A DNA stretch of 64,000 nt from Riptortus pedestris (GCA_019009955.1 CM032230.1:5450001-5514000), one strand, 5' to 3'. Counted from the first letter of the stretch, positions 34,358 to 46,924 are shown. Numbers and translations: made by a program. Notes: a model not told the origin generated them from the letters alone.

Positions 34358-34814
34358 AAAAATGTTAAAATTTTGACAAAATGCACATATAATGCAAATA
34401 TGCATGGGATGTGCAGAAAATAAAATCCCTCCACATAGGGTTACTATGTAGAGGAAACCATTAAAAAAAAAAAAAAAAACTACGCTCCACAATGTGTACT
34501 CGGATTGGTTTTCGACAGGAAATATGTACATTTGAGGTGATATTTAAATATAATAAATGCTATTATTATTATTTGAATTATTCACGATGTGTCAAACAGT
34601 GGAGAGGAATTGACTAGGGACTTATTTTCATTTATTCTTCAAAACTAAAATAGAATTGTTCTATAAATCTCCTACCCGACTATTACGGGAAAACAATACG
34701 CCCAGACGCGAAGCGTAGTTGAATACATTGAAGCTTGCCTCAAAAAACAAATACCATCATGATTAAGCTTCTAATGATTTCCCGAGCGAAGCCGGGTACC
34801 TTGGCTAGTATACA

Positions 34815-35190
34815 TATAAACCAAACTCGATAAAAGATCAACTTCCTTAAAGTCTGAAATCTGACCACTGGGAGCCCCCCCCCCCCTTAGAGGTGGAATA
34901 TTTCGAAAATTCTTAATATCTCCGTTATTATGCGTCAGATCGGAAAATAGTATAGTACCAACCTTATTGCAAATGCAATGTTCTAACAATATTGTTGTGT
35001 ATCTGTTTACTCTATAATGAATATTAAACGATTTATTTCATTTTTTTAGTTTTAGGCCGTCCAGCTCCACTGTGCCTCCTTCTCGTAGGGTTTTACATAC
35101 AAATAGAGAATATGTGGTGAGATAAAATTAGTAGTACGTTATACCAGTACGCGGGAAATCTGCTGTGTTAACGCAGCTCCTGTGTGACGG
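34815..35190 (-). mobile_element. Family B 5' half
   Basis: B body in minus orientation with a run of C (34866-34878), TGCGTCAGATCGGAAAATAG, and a 5' terminus GCAGCTCCTGTGTGACGGTA. It probably pairs with the 3' half at 33139-33217, with microsatellite, Helitron and LINE between them. Confidence 0.7.
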
Positions 35191-35713
35191 TATATTTTTT
35201 TATAAAATTTGGAATATGCTAAATACCAGGTTCATTGTGGGAATCCATTGTTTACATTGCTGGTTATTCGTAGACTGATGATATTAATTCGTAGACTGAT
35301 CTGTTAAAGACATATACGATTTTGAGTTGTTGATAAGATAAGAGAAGAGCCGTGAGCATTGGAAGACTGGTTAATTACTGATAATAGCCGTAATGAGAAG
35401 AGAGAAGTTCCCACGGTCTCAGCAAAGGCCTGTTATCACTGCAATAAAAACACTGGTGATAACGCTTTCAATTACCCATGTATCTCCTTGTCGAGTCTTA
35501 ATTATGGCTTGTATCAATGTTCAGAATGCCGGAAAAATACTTCAAAGAATGCAAGAACATTAATCTGATCTTTAAACATTCCCTCATTTAAAAGGAGATA
35601 ACTGTTTATGGACGCCTCGGCTTATCACATGTTCAAACACTTAGATCAGATACACACTAATTGCATCAGACCTCAATCTGCCGATTCAAGCACATTTATA
35701 ACATCTATGTAAA
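35191..35713. other. Unassigned sequence
   Basis: A short frame (about 35395-35568) contains CYHC and CSEC pairs, but no coherent zinc-finger spacing. No confident feature. Confidence 0.4.
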
Positions 35714-36023
35714 TCTATCTATATATACAAAAATGAATGTTTGTTTGTACGTCCTTTATAGAATCGTAAACGGCTGAACTGAATTTTATGATGGTATTTT
35801 TGACTACAAGCTATATTAACATTTTTAGGAACGAACAGGAGCGGCATGAATTAAAAAATTGTCATATTTCGTTCCCTATTGTTTTTTTTTTGGGGGGGGG
35901 GGCAAACGTGCACATTATAAAAGATGTTTAATTTGATATTTACAGTAACTTTTATTATATATACCTTTATCGAAATTTAGTATTTTAGTTGGTGGCGTAG
36001 CAAGGCGCGCAGGGTACAGCTAG
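35714..36023 (+). mobile_element. Short Helitron of a related family
   Basis: The 5' end TCTATCTATATATACAAAAA followed by TGAATGTTTGTTTGTACGTC is typical of animal Helitrons. The interior shares 'aacggctgaactgaattttatga' and one internal unit with family A. The 3' end GGCGCGCAGGGTACAGCTAG finishes in CTAG (36020-36023). It carries poly-T/poly-G runs at 35881-35902. It is about 310 bp and non-coding. Confidence 0.7.
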
Positions 36024-36124
36024 CGCTGTATATTTTCTGCAATCTAGCAGATGACCCTCTACTCAGCTATTCAGACAGTCCCCGCCTGGAACGCCGCAGG
36101 GACTCCCGCTGGGAAATTAGAAAA

Positions 36125-36620
36125 GTCACGCAGGGGCTGCGTAAACAAAGCATATTTCCCACTTGAAATTTTACAATTGATAAATCTACATACTGGTATC
36201 ATTCAACACCACCACGAATATTAAGCGAATAAGGAAAAACGATAATGAGAAATCATTCAGTCAGTTTACACTTTAATAACCTCCACAACAGAAAACGCCC
36301 ATGGCTGAAATAGGACTGGGGAAGGGAGTTAGAGGGGAAATTTCGAAAATTACTATAGGTCGGATCGAAAAATTGTATAGAACCAATCTGAATGCAAATG
36401 TAATTCCCGATGAATGTTGTTATATATGTTTTTGCTCTATCTTCATTATTAACCGAGATATTTGCATTTTTCAGTTTTCGGTCTTCACTAAAGGTGCTAC
36501 ATTATGAAGCACATTACTTGAAGCCTAAATACCAAATATTGTTATCATTGAACGTTTACGTTTGAGGTAAATGCAAATACGTGGCGCACGTGGAAAATCC
36601 GCATAGTTTTTGCTTTGCCT
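36125..36620 (+). mobile_element. Rearranged family B copy
   Basis: A B 5' terminus (GTCACGCAGGGGCTGCGTAA) and the long-form 5' block switch at about 36300 to the opposite orientation (GGCTGAAATAGGACTGGGGA, GGTCGGATCGAAAAATTGTA). The segment runs toward a decayed minus-strand 5' end near 36610. It appears to be an inverted or recombinant copy. Confidence 0.6.
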
Positions 36621-36737
36621 GGGGGCAATGATGATGGAGCTAGTCTGAAAGTGGGCTTTGCATATTAAAGTACTTGTTCAGGACAAGACCTTCTATTAAT
36701 CGTTTGTTCCCTGCAGTCCAGCATCTTGGGAGGGGAG
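36621..36737. other. Unassigned sequence
   Basis: No feature recognised. Confidence 0.4.
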
Positions 36738-36744
36738 TGTGCCA

Positions 36745-36796
36745 AGCCAGCAAGTGGGAAGTCCGCTTAGTTTACGCAGCCCCTGCGTGACAAACT
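36745..36796 (-). mobile_element. Family B 5' terminus fragment
   Basis: AGTGGGAAGTCCGCTTAGTT followed by TACGCAGCCCCTGCGTGACA is the B 5' end. Confidence 0.7.
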
Positions 36797-37900
36797 TCGG
36801 TTTTCGCCTCAGAGTGGAACCGCGTGAGACATACCTAGAGAGTAGAAAGTGGGACAGACTTGGGTTGGTTTATCATGTAAATAGCTGGAGGAGTATAGGG
36901 CGTAATGAGGTATGAAGGTACTAGCCACGGCCGTCGCATTGTTCAATGCAATTAGTATGCAACTGCGAACAGCCATGTTTCCGTCTACTCTCTGTGTGTG
37001 CTTGATCATACCGCTAAAGACATTGCAACTCTCATGCATTGCATAAGACCTCCAAAAAAGTCAAAGGGAAAGCTCCGAGAAAGAGTAAAGTTACGATCTA
37101 GCTGGTCTTTTAAATCAATTTTACAATAATGTAAATACGGTTTGCTTAAATATAACAAGGGAACTTAGGAAATCCTATAAATAAAATAAATTCTGAAACT
37201 TTGTCTGCCAGTAGAGAAGTTCATCTGTATCACAAAACTATTTTTTGTTCTTGCGGAACTACGATTTGAAAGAACCTCTTGAAAAAAATCGATTACATAT
37301 TCATTTATCACTTTTATTTATTATTGTTTTTAGTTCTATGTTGTGTTCGTGTTTCTTTTTCTTTTGTGTTTTGTTCGTTATAATATTTCGTTTTTCATGT
37401 TTCAGAACGTAAACAAAGGAACGAAGAAACAAAGAACAGAACAAAGTAAAAGTTCTATGGGAACATTGTTTGGTATTTAACCTTGTTATGAAGTGGTTCA
37501 TGATATAAAGCTTATTATTAATATGACACTAGTAGGAGTGGGGTTTACTGAAATGGTGAGATGAGATCAGAGGTGCGACGTGCCAGCATGGGCCACAGTT
37601 TACAGACCCTTCGTGAAGGAACTTTTTTATTTAATAAGGTCGTCTTACTCCTTTGGTGTCGTTTTCATTCGATCCTCACCTGGGACCGGGAAGAAAGGAC
37701 TAAGCCAAAAGAAAGTGGCCATTATAGATTGATCACGGCTGAACTCTGACCTCAAATCGCCATCTCTAATTGAACTCTGCAACCTCTGTGCTTTCCATAG
37801 AGCTATAATTCTCTGCCGTTTTGTTGTTGGCCCTTGCAAGGAGGACTCCCATTTCTCTTCCCTTCGTGACTAAATAGCCTAACATAACGCCATTACAATC
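36797..37900. other. Mostly unassigned sequence
   Basis: A short B body fragment ('atataaagcttattattaat', 'aggagtggggtttactgaa') lies at 37440-37555. Short overlapping frames near 37561-37954 have no recognisable motif. Confidence 0.4.
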
Positions 37901-37942
37901 AGAGGGAAATCTGCTAAATTTGCACGGCCCCGTGTGACTGGG
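37901..37942 (-). mobile_element. Variant family B 5' terminus
   Basis: GGGAAATCTGCTAAATTTGC followed by ACGGCCCCGTGTGACTGGGG parallels the B 5' end with compensating changes in the GC stem (GCACGGCCCCGTGTG versus CGCAGCCCCTGCGTG). Confidence 0.5.
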
Positions 37943-38093
37943 GATAAGCCTCACGGGCTTTTTAACAGTGCAGGATATTGAGGAACGGAGGGTACCTGAG
38001 CACTCTCAGACGAAGCCCCATCGAACCTTTTCAATGTGCTTCCGGAGCGAAGCCTATAGAATATACTGGATCTCAATGAAACGAAATAAAGTC

Positions 38094-38130
38094 CGTCACG
38101 CAGGGGCTGCGTAAACTAAGAGGATTTCAC
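38094..38130 (+). mobile_element. Family B 5' terminus fragment
   Basis: GTCCGTCACGCAGGGGCTGC then AACTAAGAGGATTTCAC; no further body. Confidence 0.7.
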
Positions 38131-39158
38131 TGTTTCTGGAACATGACATGCTTATGATCTCATCTCACTATCCTATTTCTCCCGCAGTAAGAAATTAGAA
38201 TTAAAATGCTAGCTGGATATGAGTTGTTTAGTGAGCGAAGTGCTTAAAGTAAAACTCGGATGGGTTTACAAAAGGATGAAACGAGTGATGAAATACCAAT
38301 AAATATAACATACTGAGATGGTATAATCTTTTATTGACTTCAGTTATTGCTAGTTGTCTATATTTGGAGTTATGCTTGAAGTTGCTTTTTTGATCGGGAC
38401 CTGCTATGTAGGGAGAGGTAGATGGCGTCGACAAGGAGGTAGGTAGATGTCCTAATTGGGGGTCAGCACTCAGGAAGTGTATTGTCCTACCGCCATTATG
38501 GACCGCCGGAAGTTGGCTCCACTACGCGCTTCCATACCTGCATATTTCTCATTCTGCCCCAGACCCTTTTACATCCTATATATTCATTGTTCATTATTAT
38601 TTTTTTGTTATACAATGGAACGAATAATTGCTCCAATATTTTGCTTTTTATTAAACGGTGCTTGCTGGCGAGCGTAGCGAATGTATAGATGAAGAAGGCC
38701 GCTGGCCCACTTTTCCCGCGCCAATCTTTCCCCAAGCCCCATTCAAGGCTCCACCATTGAGGTGTTTACAAGTCTCCTTGTCCATGGAGTATGGAATAAT
38801 CCCATTATCAGGGCAATTTTTCTAAGTCCTCCAACCAAAAGCTGCCATCAGTCGCCAAGGTTGTTGCCATTATAGTTGATGAAAGGAGTTTCTCTTATAT
38901 ATGTACACATTGTGATAACGCCTCGATTCTGAAGGTGATCTTTTCCTGACAGATCCCTACCATCTCTATGAAATGTACAAGCTTTACCCAACCAATAATT
39001 GTAAAACAATTAGCATTATCTCGGCTATCATCTCTCGATTATTGGGATATTATAGGAGTATTCATGCAATGTCAAACTATAGAGCTGGGTTTAAGCACAG
39101 CTACCTCATGCCGTAATCTGGACCTTAGGCATATATGTTAAGTTCTAGTAGTAGTATT
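38131..39158. other. Unassigned sequence
   Basis: Several overlapping frames on both strands (38456-38735) shadow each other. No domain or repeat family is recognised. Confidence 0.4.
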
Positions 39159-39510
39159 AGCATATTTCCCTTAAGGGAAATCAGCTATTGAGGTCGTGCT
39201 CATGACGCGACTTTCGAAATGTTTCTTCAGATGTCCATCGATCCTATCTAGGAGATGAGGAAAATGAAGTCCATTCGATATATTTAACGCTCTAGCAGTC
39301 ACAATTTTTGCTTAATCGTTACCAAATTCCATATTTAAAAGTTTTATGTAAAAATAAAGATCGACTAACTTCGGTTCTAGTAGTGAGTTTTCGCCAAAAG
39401 CTAGTTCGGCCGTTTCCTTAACTGTTCGGCTCTCGTGAAATTTCTATATTGTAAAACTTGGGGGACACGTGGGAAATCTGCTTAGTTTGCACAGCCCCTG
39501 CGTGACGGAC
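39159..39510 (-). mobile_element. Short complete family B copy
   Basis: The terminal palindrome ATTTCCC TTAA GGGAAAT is at the left and the 5' terminus CACAGCCCCTGCGTGACGGAC at the right. It contains the GGCCGTTTCCTTAACTGTTC variant block and almost no microsatellite. Confidence 0.85.
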
Positions 39511-40435
39511 TCTTAGAAAGGGAATTTCCCTTAGGAGAAATCTGCTGTTGTGGTCGTAATTATCTCGGTTAATTTGCAAGATAGTGAAAATAAGTTTACG
39601 ACAACATTTAAAAATGTGAGATTACGTATGAGAACGTAAACATTTCCATTTTCGAAATTATCCGCCAATGAACCGCCCCCCCCCCCCACTCCACACAATT
39701 AATAATAATAGAACTAGCAATGACCTTAATGGATTTGCATAATAGCTGAGAATGCATTTCCGAGGTGTAGGTAGCTAAATCCGGCCCGGATTGGTGCAGC
39801 CGGCAGATCTAGAGATAGTCATGGCCAACCTTGGCTGGAGAAATATTCAACAATGCTTCCAGCAACAAAATGGCCCCCTTAAAATCCACAATTGTTGTTT
39901 TTATTTTATTTGGTTTGTGCGCCACATGGATGGTGATTGGCAAGATTTCTAATTGTTAAGGGGTAGTTAGAATAATATATTTATTCTTATTTATTTCTTA
40001 AATATCTGAGTGTTTCATATATCCGTGCTTTGTCTAAATGAATATAATAAACGTTATACCTTTTAAATCTTTTTAAGTTGTAATTAAGGGCTGAGAGTTG
40101 GTGTGCAATAATTGTACTCCTGAAGAATTTTCATCTAGAGAAATCATAATCTCTACTACATACACCTAAAGTGTCGATAAGCAAATCCTAAATTTACAGA
40201 CAGAGGATTAAGAAACACCATATCTTTAATACCTTTTTAGCAAATTTCTCTTAAGCTATCGCTTCATGTCTTTTATTATTTGGTTGCAGCAGCCAAACAT
40301 ATAACCTCCACTAACAGTTGATGGAAGGTTACACCTGCCCGATCAGTGTTGCTATCAGTTTCATTAAATAAATTAATCTGTTTTGTTCTATCAGCAACAC
40401 TGGGATAACCACGTAATTATCTTTCAAGTTATAGC
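39511..40435. other. Mostly unassigned sequence
   Basis: A second decayed B 3' end lies at 39524-39560 and a C run at 39675-39687. The inverted pair CAGTGTTGC (40345) and GCAACACTG (about 40392) flanks a short AT loop. Otherwise nothing is recognised. Confidence 0.4.
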
Positions 40436-40985
40436 AGATTTCCCTTGAAGTGAAACTGTTGAGGTCGTACTTAAATTCATCTTATCCAGGAGGTGACGAA
40501 AATGTGGTCACTTCAAAATTGTGTATATATACATACACACACATTACGTGTCTGTCGGTCGCAAGCTTTGTGTGATCCTTACCAAACTCGATATTTAAGT
40601 GTTTCACGGAAAACTAAGGTCAAGTTCGTTAATGGCTGAAATCACAACGGTGGGGGGAGGGAATTTCGAAAATTAAAAATATATCCGTTATTTTAGGTCG
40701 GATCCGAAATATTTTATAAAATAAATATTATTCCAATTGTTATGCTCCATAAATGCAATGTACTCGTTTTCTCTATATTGAATATTAACCGAGATATTTC
40801 CATATTTCAGTGTTCGGCCATCTGTAGCCCCTCCCCTACACATATTCAACAACAATCTTTAAAATCATGAACCATTTCATTCCAAGGTAAAGTACCAAAT
40901 ATGGTTGTCATTTAACTTTTACTTTGCGAGATACATGCAACTTCGTTGCGTGATGACGTTACAAAATACGATTTTTCGTTCTTGT
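40436..40985 (-). mobile_element. Family B copy, 5' end lost
   Basis: AGCAGATTTCCCTTGAAG, a short TA/CA slot (40524-40552), CAAACTCGATATTTAAG and the body follow in minus orientation until the GA tract begins. Confidence 0.7.
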
Positions 40986-41612
<627 letters not shown>

Positions 41613-41706
41613 TTGAATTTCATCATCCCCTGGATGGACATTTGAAGACAATTTTTGAAAGTCGCGTCAGAAGTACGACCTCAATAGCTGACAGGGAAAT
41701 TTGCTC
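41613..41706 (+). mobile_element. Family B 3' half after (GA)n
   Basis: TTTTGAATTTCATCATCCCC, GATGGACATTTGAAGACAAT and GTACGACCTCAATAGCTGA are the B 3' half. The terminal palindrome is reduced to one arm. Confidence 0.75.
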
Positions 41707-41711
41707 ATAGT

Positions 41712-42364
41712 TAAAGAATCTATCTTGTTCTCTAATAAGTATATTTTCTCCAATATGAATATTAATCGAGACATTTGGATTATTTAGTTTTCAGCCTTCA
41801 ATAAACCCCCACTCCTATTCACGTCATAATTAACAATAAGCTTTTATACCATGACCTCTTTATTCTAAACTTAAATATCAAGAGTTATTTTTAAGACCTT
41901 CATTGTGTGACGCGTAAGATTGTTGTGTGGTGACGTCTTCAAGTAAAATTTTACATTATTGTCTCAAAAATGTTTATTTGATCTTTACCGTACTCGATAT
42001 TTAACCATTTCAGTCAACTCTAAAGATAGAATTTTTTATTGGCTGAAATTGGAAATGGAACAGTGGGAGTTTAAAGGGGTGGAATTGAAAATTCAAAATA
42101 ACAGCGTTATTATGAGTCGGATCGAAAAAGTTATTGAACCAATCTTGTAATACTATTGATTCTCTACAATTGTTGTTCTATGCATTTCTTCTTAGGTCAA
42201 TAATTAAGTCATTTATTAGTTCTTTCTTGAAGTCAGCCTTCAGTACACCCCACTTCTACTCTTCGGAATTTGAAATATACGATATATGGGAAGATGATAT
42301 TAATAGTGTGTTATCGCATCACGTGGGATATCTGCTTAGTTCTCGCGGCTCCTGCCAGATGGAC
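41712..42364 (-). mobile_element. Decayed family B copy
   Basis: B body blocks in minus orientation end at a diverged 5' terminus (ATATCTGCTTAGTTCTCGCG then GCTCCTGCCAGATGGAC). Confidence 0.6.
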
Positions 42365-42540
42365 TTATTATTTTGAGTGTAGTACAACTGATCTCGTGTT
42401 GAAGTGTCCTAGTTTCCCACGCTACTTACAATGGGCCGGTGCAATCTTACTTTCCCCATATTTATTTCAGCATCATGCAACATATCAAATCCGCTAATCA
42501 AGGATACAGCGTCTCAATTCTGTTCGACCGTCAAAGAAAA
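42365..42540. other. Unassigned sequence
   Basis: No feature recognised. Confidence 0.35.
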
Positions 42541-42925
42541 GTCAGTCACGCAGAGGCTACGTAAACTAAGCATATTCCCCAATGTACATGGTATAACACA
42601 ATTGTGTTCACATCTCACCACACTTTCTCTATGTCTATGTAAAAAACTAATGAGTAACAGTGTTGTGCGGAGGGGGGGGGGGGGAGGAGTGGGGTTACTG
42701 AAGGCTGAAATCAAGAAATTACAAAAAACCCGCTTAATACTTAAGATGCAAAAAAAATATTTATAAAACGATAATTGTAGAGCATCAATAGCTTAACAAG
42801 ATTGGTTATGTAACATTTTGCGATATGAATCATAATAACAAAAATATTTCGAATTTTCAAAATTCCCTTCTTAATCCCCCTCCCCCCTACTCCAGACCTG
42901 ATTTTAGCCATTAACTAATATTATC
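42541..42925 (+). mobile_element. Family B copy, 5' part
   Basis: The 5' terminus is GTCAGTCACGCAGAGGCTAC. The body has a run of G (42671-42682) before GAGTGGGGTTACTGAAGG and ends near TTTTAGCCATTAACTAAT, where a SINE follows. Confidence 0.7.
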
Positions 42926-42930
42926 ACTAC

Positions 42931-43060
42931 TGTGGGGGCTCAGGTAAGCCATGTGAGTTAAAGCGTTGACCTTAATCTCACATGGTAATCCTCGAGTGGC
43001 GAGTTCGATTCCCGCCTGGGCAATGGAATTTATTTAGTGACGGAATTCATTAAATAAAAA
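42931..43060 (+). mobile_element. tRNA-derived SINE, 3' truncated
   Basis: GGGGGCTCAGGTAAGCCATG (A-box region) and GAGTTCGATTCCCGCC (B box, 43001-43016) define a tRNA-like head. The body begins GGAATTTATTTAGTGACGG and is cut after AATAAAAA by B sequence. A functional tRNA is unlikely, because the same head is joined to a common SINE body at other sites. Confidence 0.75.
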
Positions 43061-43260
43061 GGGGCTGCGTAAACTAAGTAGATTTCCCACGTGAAATTTT
43101 ACAATAGAGACCTCTACCTACTAAAAACAGTAGTAATAACGAGTCTCTAAACCAATTTCACGAGAGCCGAACAGTTACGAAACGGCCGAACTAGCTGGAT
43201 TGATGAATATTCGATGAAAATCGCATTATGAGTAAGCATAGCCGATAAAGCTATTAAAAT
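43061..43260 (+). mobile_element. Very short family B copy
   Basis: It begins GGGGCTGCGTAAACTAAGTA, lacking the first ~12 terminal bases. It has the 5' stem-loop region and the GGCCGAACTAGCT block, then jumps to the 3' half (GAAAATCGCATTATGAGTA) and a decayed end. Confidence 0.65.
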
Positions 43261-43947
43261 ATCCCAAAATCAGAAATTGTTGATATAGGGGCAATTCTAT
43301 CTGAAAAGAAAAATTTTGAGAAAAAAAAATCAATTTAAAAACTGGGGTTAATATTTCATATTCGTATATATGTATATCATTTCGAACGGACCTCATTTTC
43401 GTGAAGCCTGGGTTGGATCGATGAACTTTTGAAGAAATTCATTCAGAGTTTTCAACTCACAGAGCATTTTTTGAAAAAATTATCAAGGCTCATAGAATTC
43501 AGTCAGACTTGGACATTAAGCCTGTAATGGGTTAAACATTTAGATGTACTTTTACACATTTCTTGTCAGAATAAATAGATTAACTGTCAAATGGTTAATC
43601 TTTGTCGTAAGAAGAATGCACATTTGTTGTGAAAATAGGCCGTAAATTTTAATTTATATAACAGTACTGTTAAACCACAAATTAAATATAAGGCAATCAT
43701 TTCAAACAGAAAGCTATAATAAGTCTTGAGGTTGAAATGAGACCTCGAACAGCCATAAATAAACTCTGAAATTTATGAATGACATTTACAGGTGCAATTC
43801 AAATGCAAGTGCATTCGTTACTGGCCGTGATGCACTTAGCCTTTGGAAGTAAGCATATATCTCGTACAGGCAGAAATTGGACCACTTCTACCGGATATAA
43901 CCCCCACTTATTGAATACTACTTTATTTGAACAAGTATCCCTGGAGA
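43261..43947. other. Mostly unassigned, with one B fragment
   Basis: A B 3'-half fragment lies at 43380-43445 (TTCGAACGGACCTCATTTTC). The rest is unassigned. Confidence 0.4.
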
Positions 43948-45790
43948 TAGGAAAGTACGTCGCGCAAGCAGTACCGTAAACTAAGCAGATATTCCAAGTC
44001 GTGGAGTGACAATAGTTACTTCTACACCCCGTATATTCTCTCTATTTCTAAATAAATACATATATATATATAATACTAGCTCAGATACCCGGCTTCGCTC
44101 GGGAGTTCATTTGAGGCTGAATGATGATGGTATATTTTTGGCAAGGCTTTACTTTGCACAATATTTTGACATTTACCCGTTCCAGTGTTTAGGGTTAATA
44201 CCCGTTGTTGGAATTTGTTAATAATAAAATTATTTTTTTATGTAAGACTTCACTGTCCTGCATATTGTCATATTTCCCGTCTCCTGTGCATTATGCATAG
44301 ATTTGAATTATTAAGGAGAAAATATTGACATACATTTGAATTCATTTTTTCAGGTGAGGTACCTGGTAGTTCATATTGAAAAGAAGTGTTGAGCAAATTT
44401 CTCTAAATAACAAAATAAACAACTTTTGTTACGTGCATATTTGCCGAAACCCCAATAAGAAATCATTATTATTAATTTCAGGCCTCCCTTAATACCCCCT
44501 CTCCTGCCCGTCCCTAGAAATGTTAGTATGGCTTATTATAAGGAAGGAGTTAGTGCTAATACACATACTGAGTGTTTTATTTAGTTCGGTTGAGTCTTTT
44601 GTGCCAAATAAACTTGTTGTCTCCCGCTATAATTTTTAGCGTATAACGCCTTTATACTTCGGTATACGATGATAGTGTATATAAAAAAAAAGTTTCTCTA
44701 AATAACAAAATAAACAACTTTTGTTATGTGCATATTTGCCGAAAATGCAATAGGAAACGAAATATCACTATTATTAATTTCAGGCCTTCCTTATAACCCC
44801 CACTCCTGCCCGTCCCTAGAAATGTTAGTATAGCTTATTATAATGAAGGCGTTAGTACTAATTCACATACCGAGTTTGGTTTAATTCGGTTGAGTCTTTA
44901 GTGCCAAATAAAATTGTGGACTCCCGCTTTAGTTTATAGCGTATAACTCATTTATGCTTTCGTATACAGCAAAAGTGCATATAACAAAAGTTACTCTAAA
45001 TAACAAAATAAACAACTTTTGTTATGTGCATATTTGCTGAAAAAGCAATAGGAAACGAAATATCGCTATTTTTAATTTCAGGCCTCCCTTATAACCCCCA
45101 CTCCTGCCCGTCCCTAGAAATGATAGTATGGCTTATTATAAGGAAATCGTTAGTATTAATTCACATACCGAGTTTGGTTTAGTTCGGTTGAGTTTTTGTG
45201 CCAAATAAAATTGTGAACTCCCGCTATAGTTTTTAGCGCATATCTCGTTTATAATTCGCTATACGAAAAAAATGTATATAACAAAAGTTACTCTAAATAA
45301 CAAAATAAACAACTTTTGTTTATTCATATTTGCCGAAAAACCAATAGGAAACGAACTATCGCTATTTTCAATTTCTAGCTTCCCTTATAACCCCCACTCC
45401 TGTTCGTCTCAGAGGATATTAATATAGCCTAAAGTCTAAGTTGGGTTAGTAGTAATATACATACCAAGTTTCATAAAAGTCGGTTCAGCCGTTTATGCGT
45501 GAAAAGGTAACAAACAAACAAACAAATAAACAAACAAACAGACACCAAAGAAACAAAATGCAGTTATGGTGTCTATGACATGTGAAACGAAAAGTTATCG
45601 TGAAATTTCGCGAAAAAAATCAATGTACAGACAGAGGTTACAATTTTATATATATATAGATATATATACACACACAGTTTTGAACGGACCTCATTTTCGT
45701 CATCTCCTAGGTAGGATCGATGGACATTTGAAGAAAACTATCCAAAATCGCGTTATGAGTACGACCTCAATAGCTAATTTTCTGCTGAAA
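43948..45790 (+). mobile_element. Diverged family B copy with Helitron in its slot
   Basis: A diverged 5' terminus (GTACGTCGCGCAAGCAGTAC, CTAAGCAGATATTCC) lies before a TA slot. The Helitron 44076-45660 occupies the slot, and the B 3' half (GTTTTGAACGGACCTCATTT) resumes after TATATACACACACA. The end is decayed. Confidence 0.65.
44076..45660 (-). mobile_element. Helitron (family A), complete
   Basis: CTAGCTCAGATACCCGG at the left and TCTATATATATATA (minus strand) at the right. About four internal units lie between, with a CACTATCGTCG-type variant. The region after the hairpin has the AATTATTAAGGAGAAAATAT and GAGGTACCTGGTAGTTCATA segment that only some copies keep. Confidence 0.88.
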
Positions 45791-45799
45791 AGAGATTAG

Positions 45800-46200
45800 T
45801 TGGGTTTTTCACAAAGCTGAAAATAAAGTACGAATAACTAATGTACGAGTTACAAATTGAACAACAATTGTAGAGCATCAATATTTTAACAAGATGGGTT
45901 CTATAAACATTTTCGAGTAAAGAACATATTTTGAAATTCCAAACACCCCCTCCCTTTAAACCCCCCCCCCGTTTCAGGCCCGATTCCACCAAATAACAAG
46001 CATGATCTTTAGTGATACCTGGGATTGTTAAATGTCGAGGATGGTACATAATAAATAAACATATTTTTCGAGCAGTAAATGTTCAATGAAACAAACATTG
46101 GTATTTAATCTTCGAATAAAGCGGTTCATTATATAACAGCTTATTGTTAATAAGACTCAAATAGCAGGGAGGGCTATACCCCCCCCCCCCTACCCGAGAG
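45800..46200. mobile_element. Decayed family B fragments
   Basis: B blocks ('acaattgtagagcatcaata', 'gcttattgttaataa', a C run at 46180-46190) are present without termini, followed by a short GA run at 46197-46216. Confidence 0.45.
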
Positions 46201-46216
46201 AGAGAGAGAGAGAGAG

Positions 46217-46924
46217 ATTTGGGTAACATTGTCGTATCATTTATTTATTATTTTTAAGAGGTTCTTTCCCTTTTTACAGACAACTCGCGTTGAACCTGTC
46301 ACTGCATTTGGCTTCGGTGCATCAGGACTTGGCTGTATCAAAAATGTATGCCAATCTTTACAAGGGAGAAGAATGGAAACTTTAAACTTTCTGTTTGTTG
46401 CTCTAAAAGCTAAAAATTAAAAAAAAAAAAAAAATCCGTCATAAATAAGCCAAATTGTACAAAGATATAAGAATAAGTATTTACATTTCGTGTTAACAGT
46501 TTAAAACATTTTCTTGTAGAATAGTTTTCTCATTTGATGAATGTATATATTTAAATAATTATATTTATGGATGACATTCACATACCAGTTAAATACGAGT
46601 AGAAAGAAAATACTGTGGAACGAGAATACCTGAAAAATACAAAATGACATTAGTATAACGAATACTTAAATTAGTTATTGTATAAAATATCGCTCTAATC
46701 CTCAAATAAAATATGTATTTTTCTCATTTCTTTTAATTTGCATAATGATTTAAAACTTTTAAAGCTGTATGCTCTAAATAATAATCTTTAGATTAAAATA
46801 AATATTAAATCTATATTCATTTTAAGCTACTAATGAAAACATTGCCTTATAATCTATGATAGATGTGCGACTAAGATTTTTTTTATTAATACGAGGATAA
46901 CAAACATTTTCGATTTCGGATGTT
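46217..46924. other. Unassigned AT-rich sequence
   Basis: A 63-codon frame at 46229-46420 has no recognisable motif. An A run lies at 46419-46434. Confidence 0.4.

Larger units (their letters stand above)
33758..34477 (+). mobile_element. 5'-truncated LINE insertion with poly(A) and 12-bp TSD
   Basis: The word AACTACGCTCCA occurs at 33746-33757 and again at 34478-34489, directly flanking the insertion. The insert ends in a run of about 17 A (from 34462) and encodes the C-terminus of a LINE ORF2 (33799-34189), followed by a 3' untranslated region with a (TA)n run. The Helitron host sequence continues on both sides, so the boundaries are well supported. Confidence 0.88.
33540..34808 (+). mobile_element. 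Variant Helitron, interrupted by a LINE
   Basis: The body matches the Helitron-variant segment at 57.36-57.66 kb (CAAGCGGGA..GGAAGTTGTCG, AATAAATG..AT). After the LINE insertion it resumes with CTCGGATTGGTTTTCGACAG and ends with hairpin CCCGAGCGAAGCCGGG and CTAG at 34805-34808. The 5' end is not visible. This variant shares the 3' terminus type of family A but has a different body. Confidence 0.7.

Noticed and set aside
35359..35568. Zinc-finger gene fragment (CYHC, CSEC)
   Set aside because: Cysteine spacing does not fit C2H2, RING or other common fingers. The frame has no ATG at its start and no neighbouring exon signals.
38456..38735. Three overlapping 68-79-residue frames
   Set aside because: They overlap on both strands, so at most one could be real, and none shows a recognisable motif.
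42931..43020. tRNA gene
   Set aside because: A and B boxes are present, but the tRNA-like head is joined to the common SINE body and no clean acceptor stem is visible.
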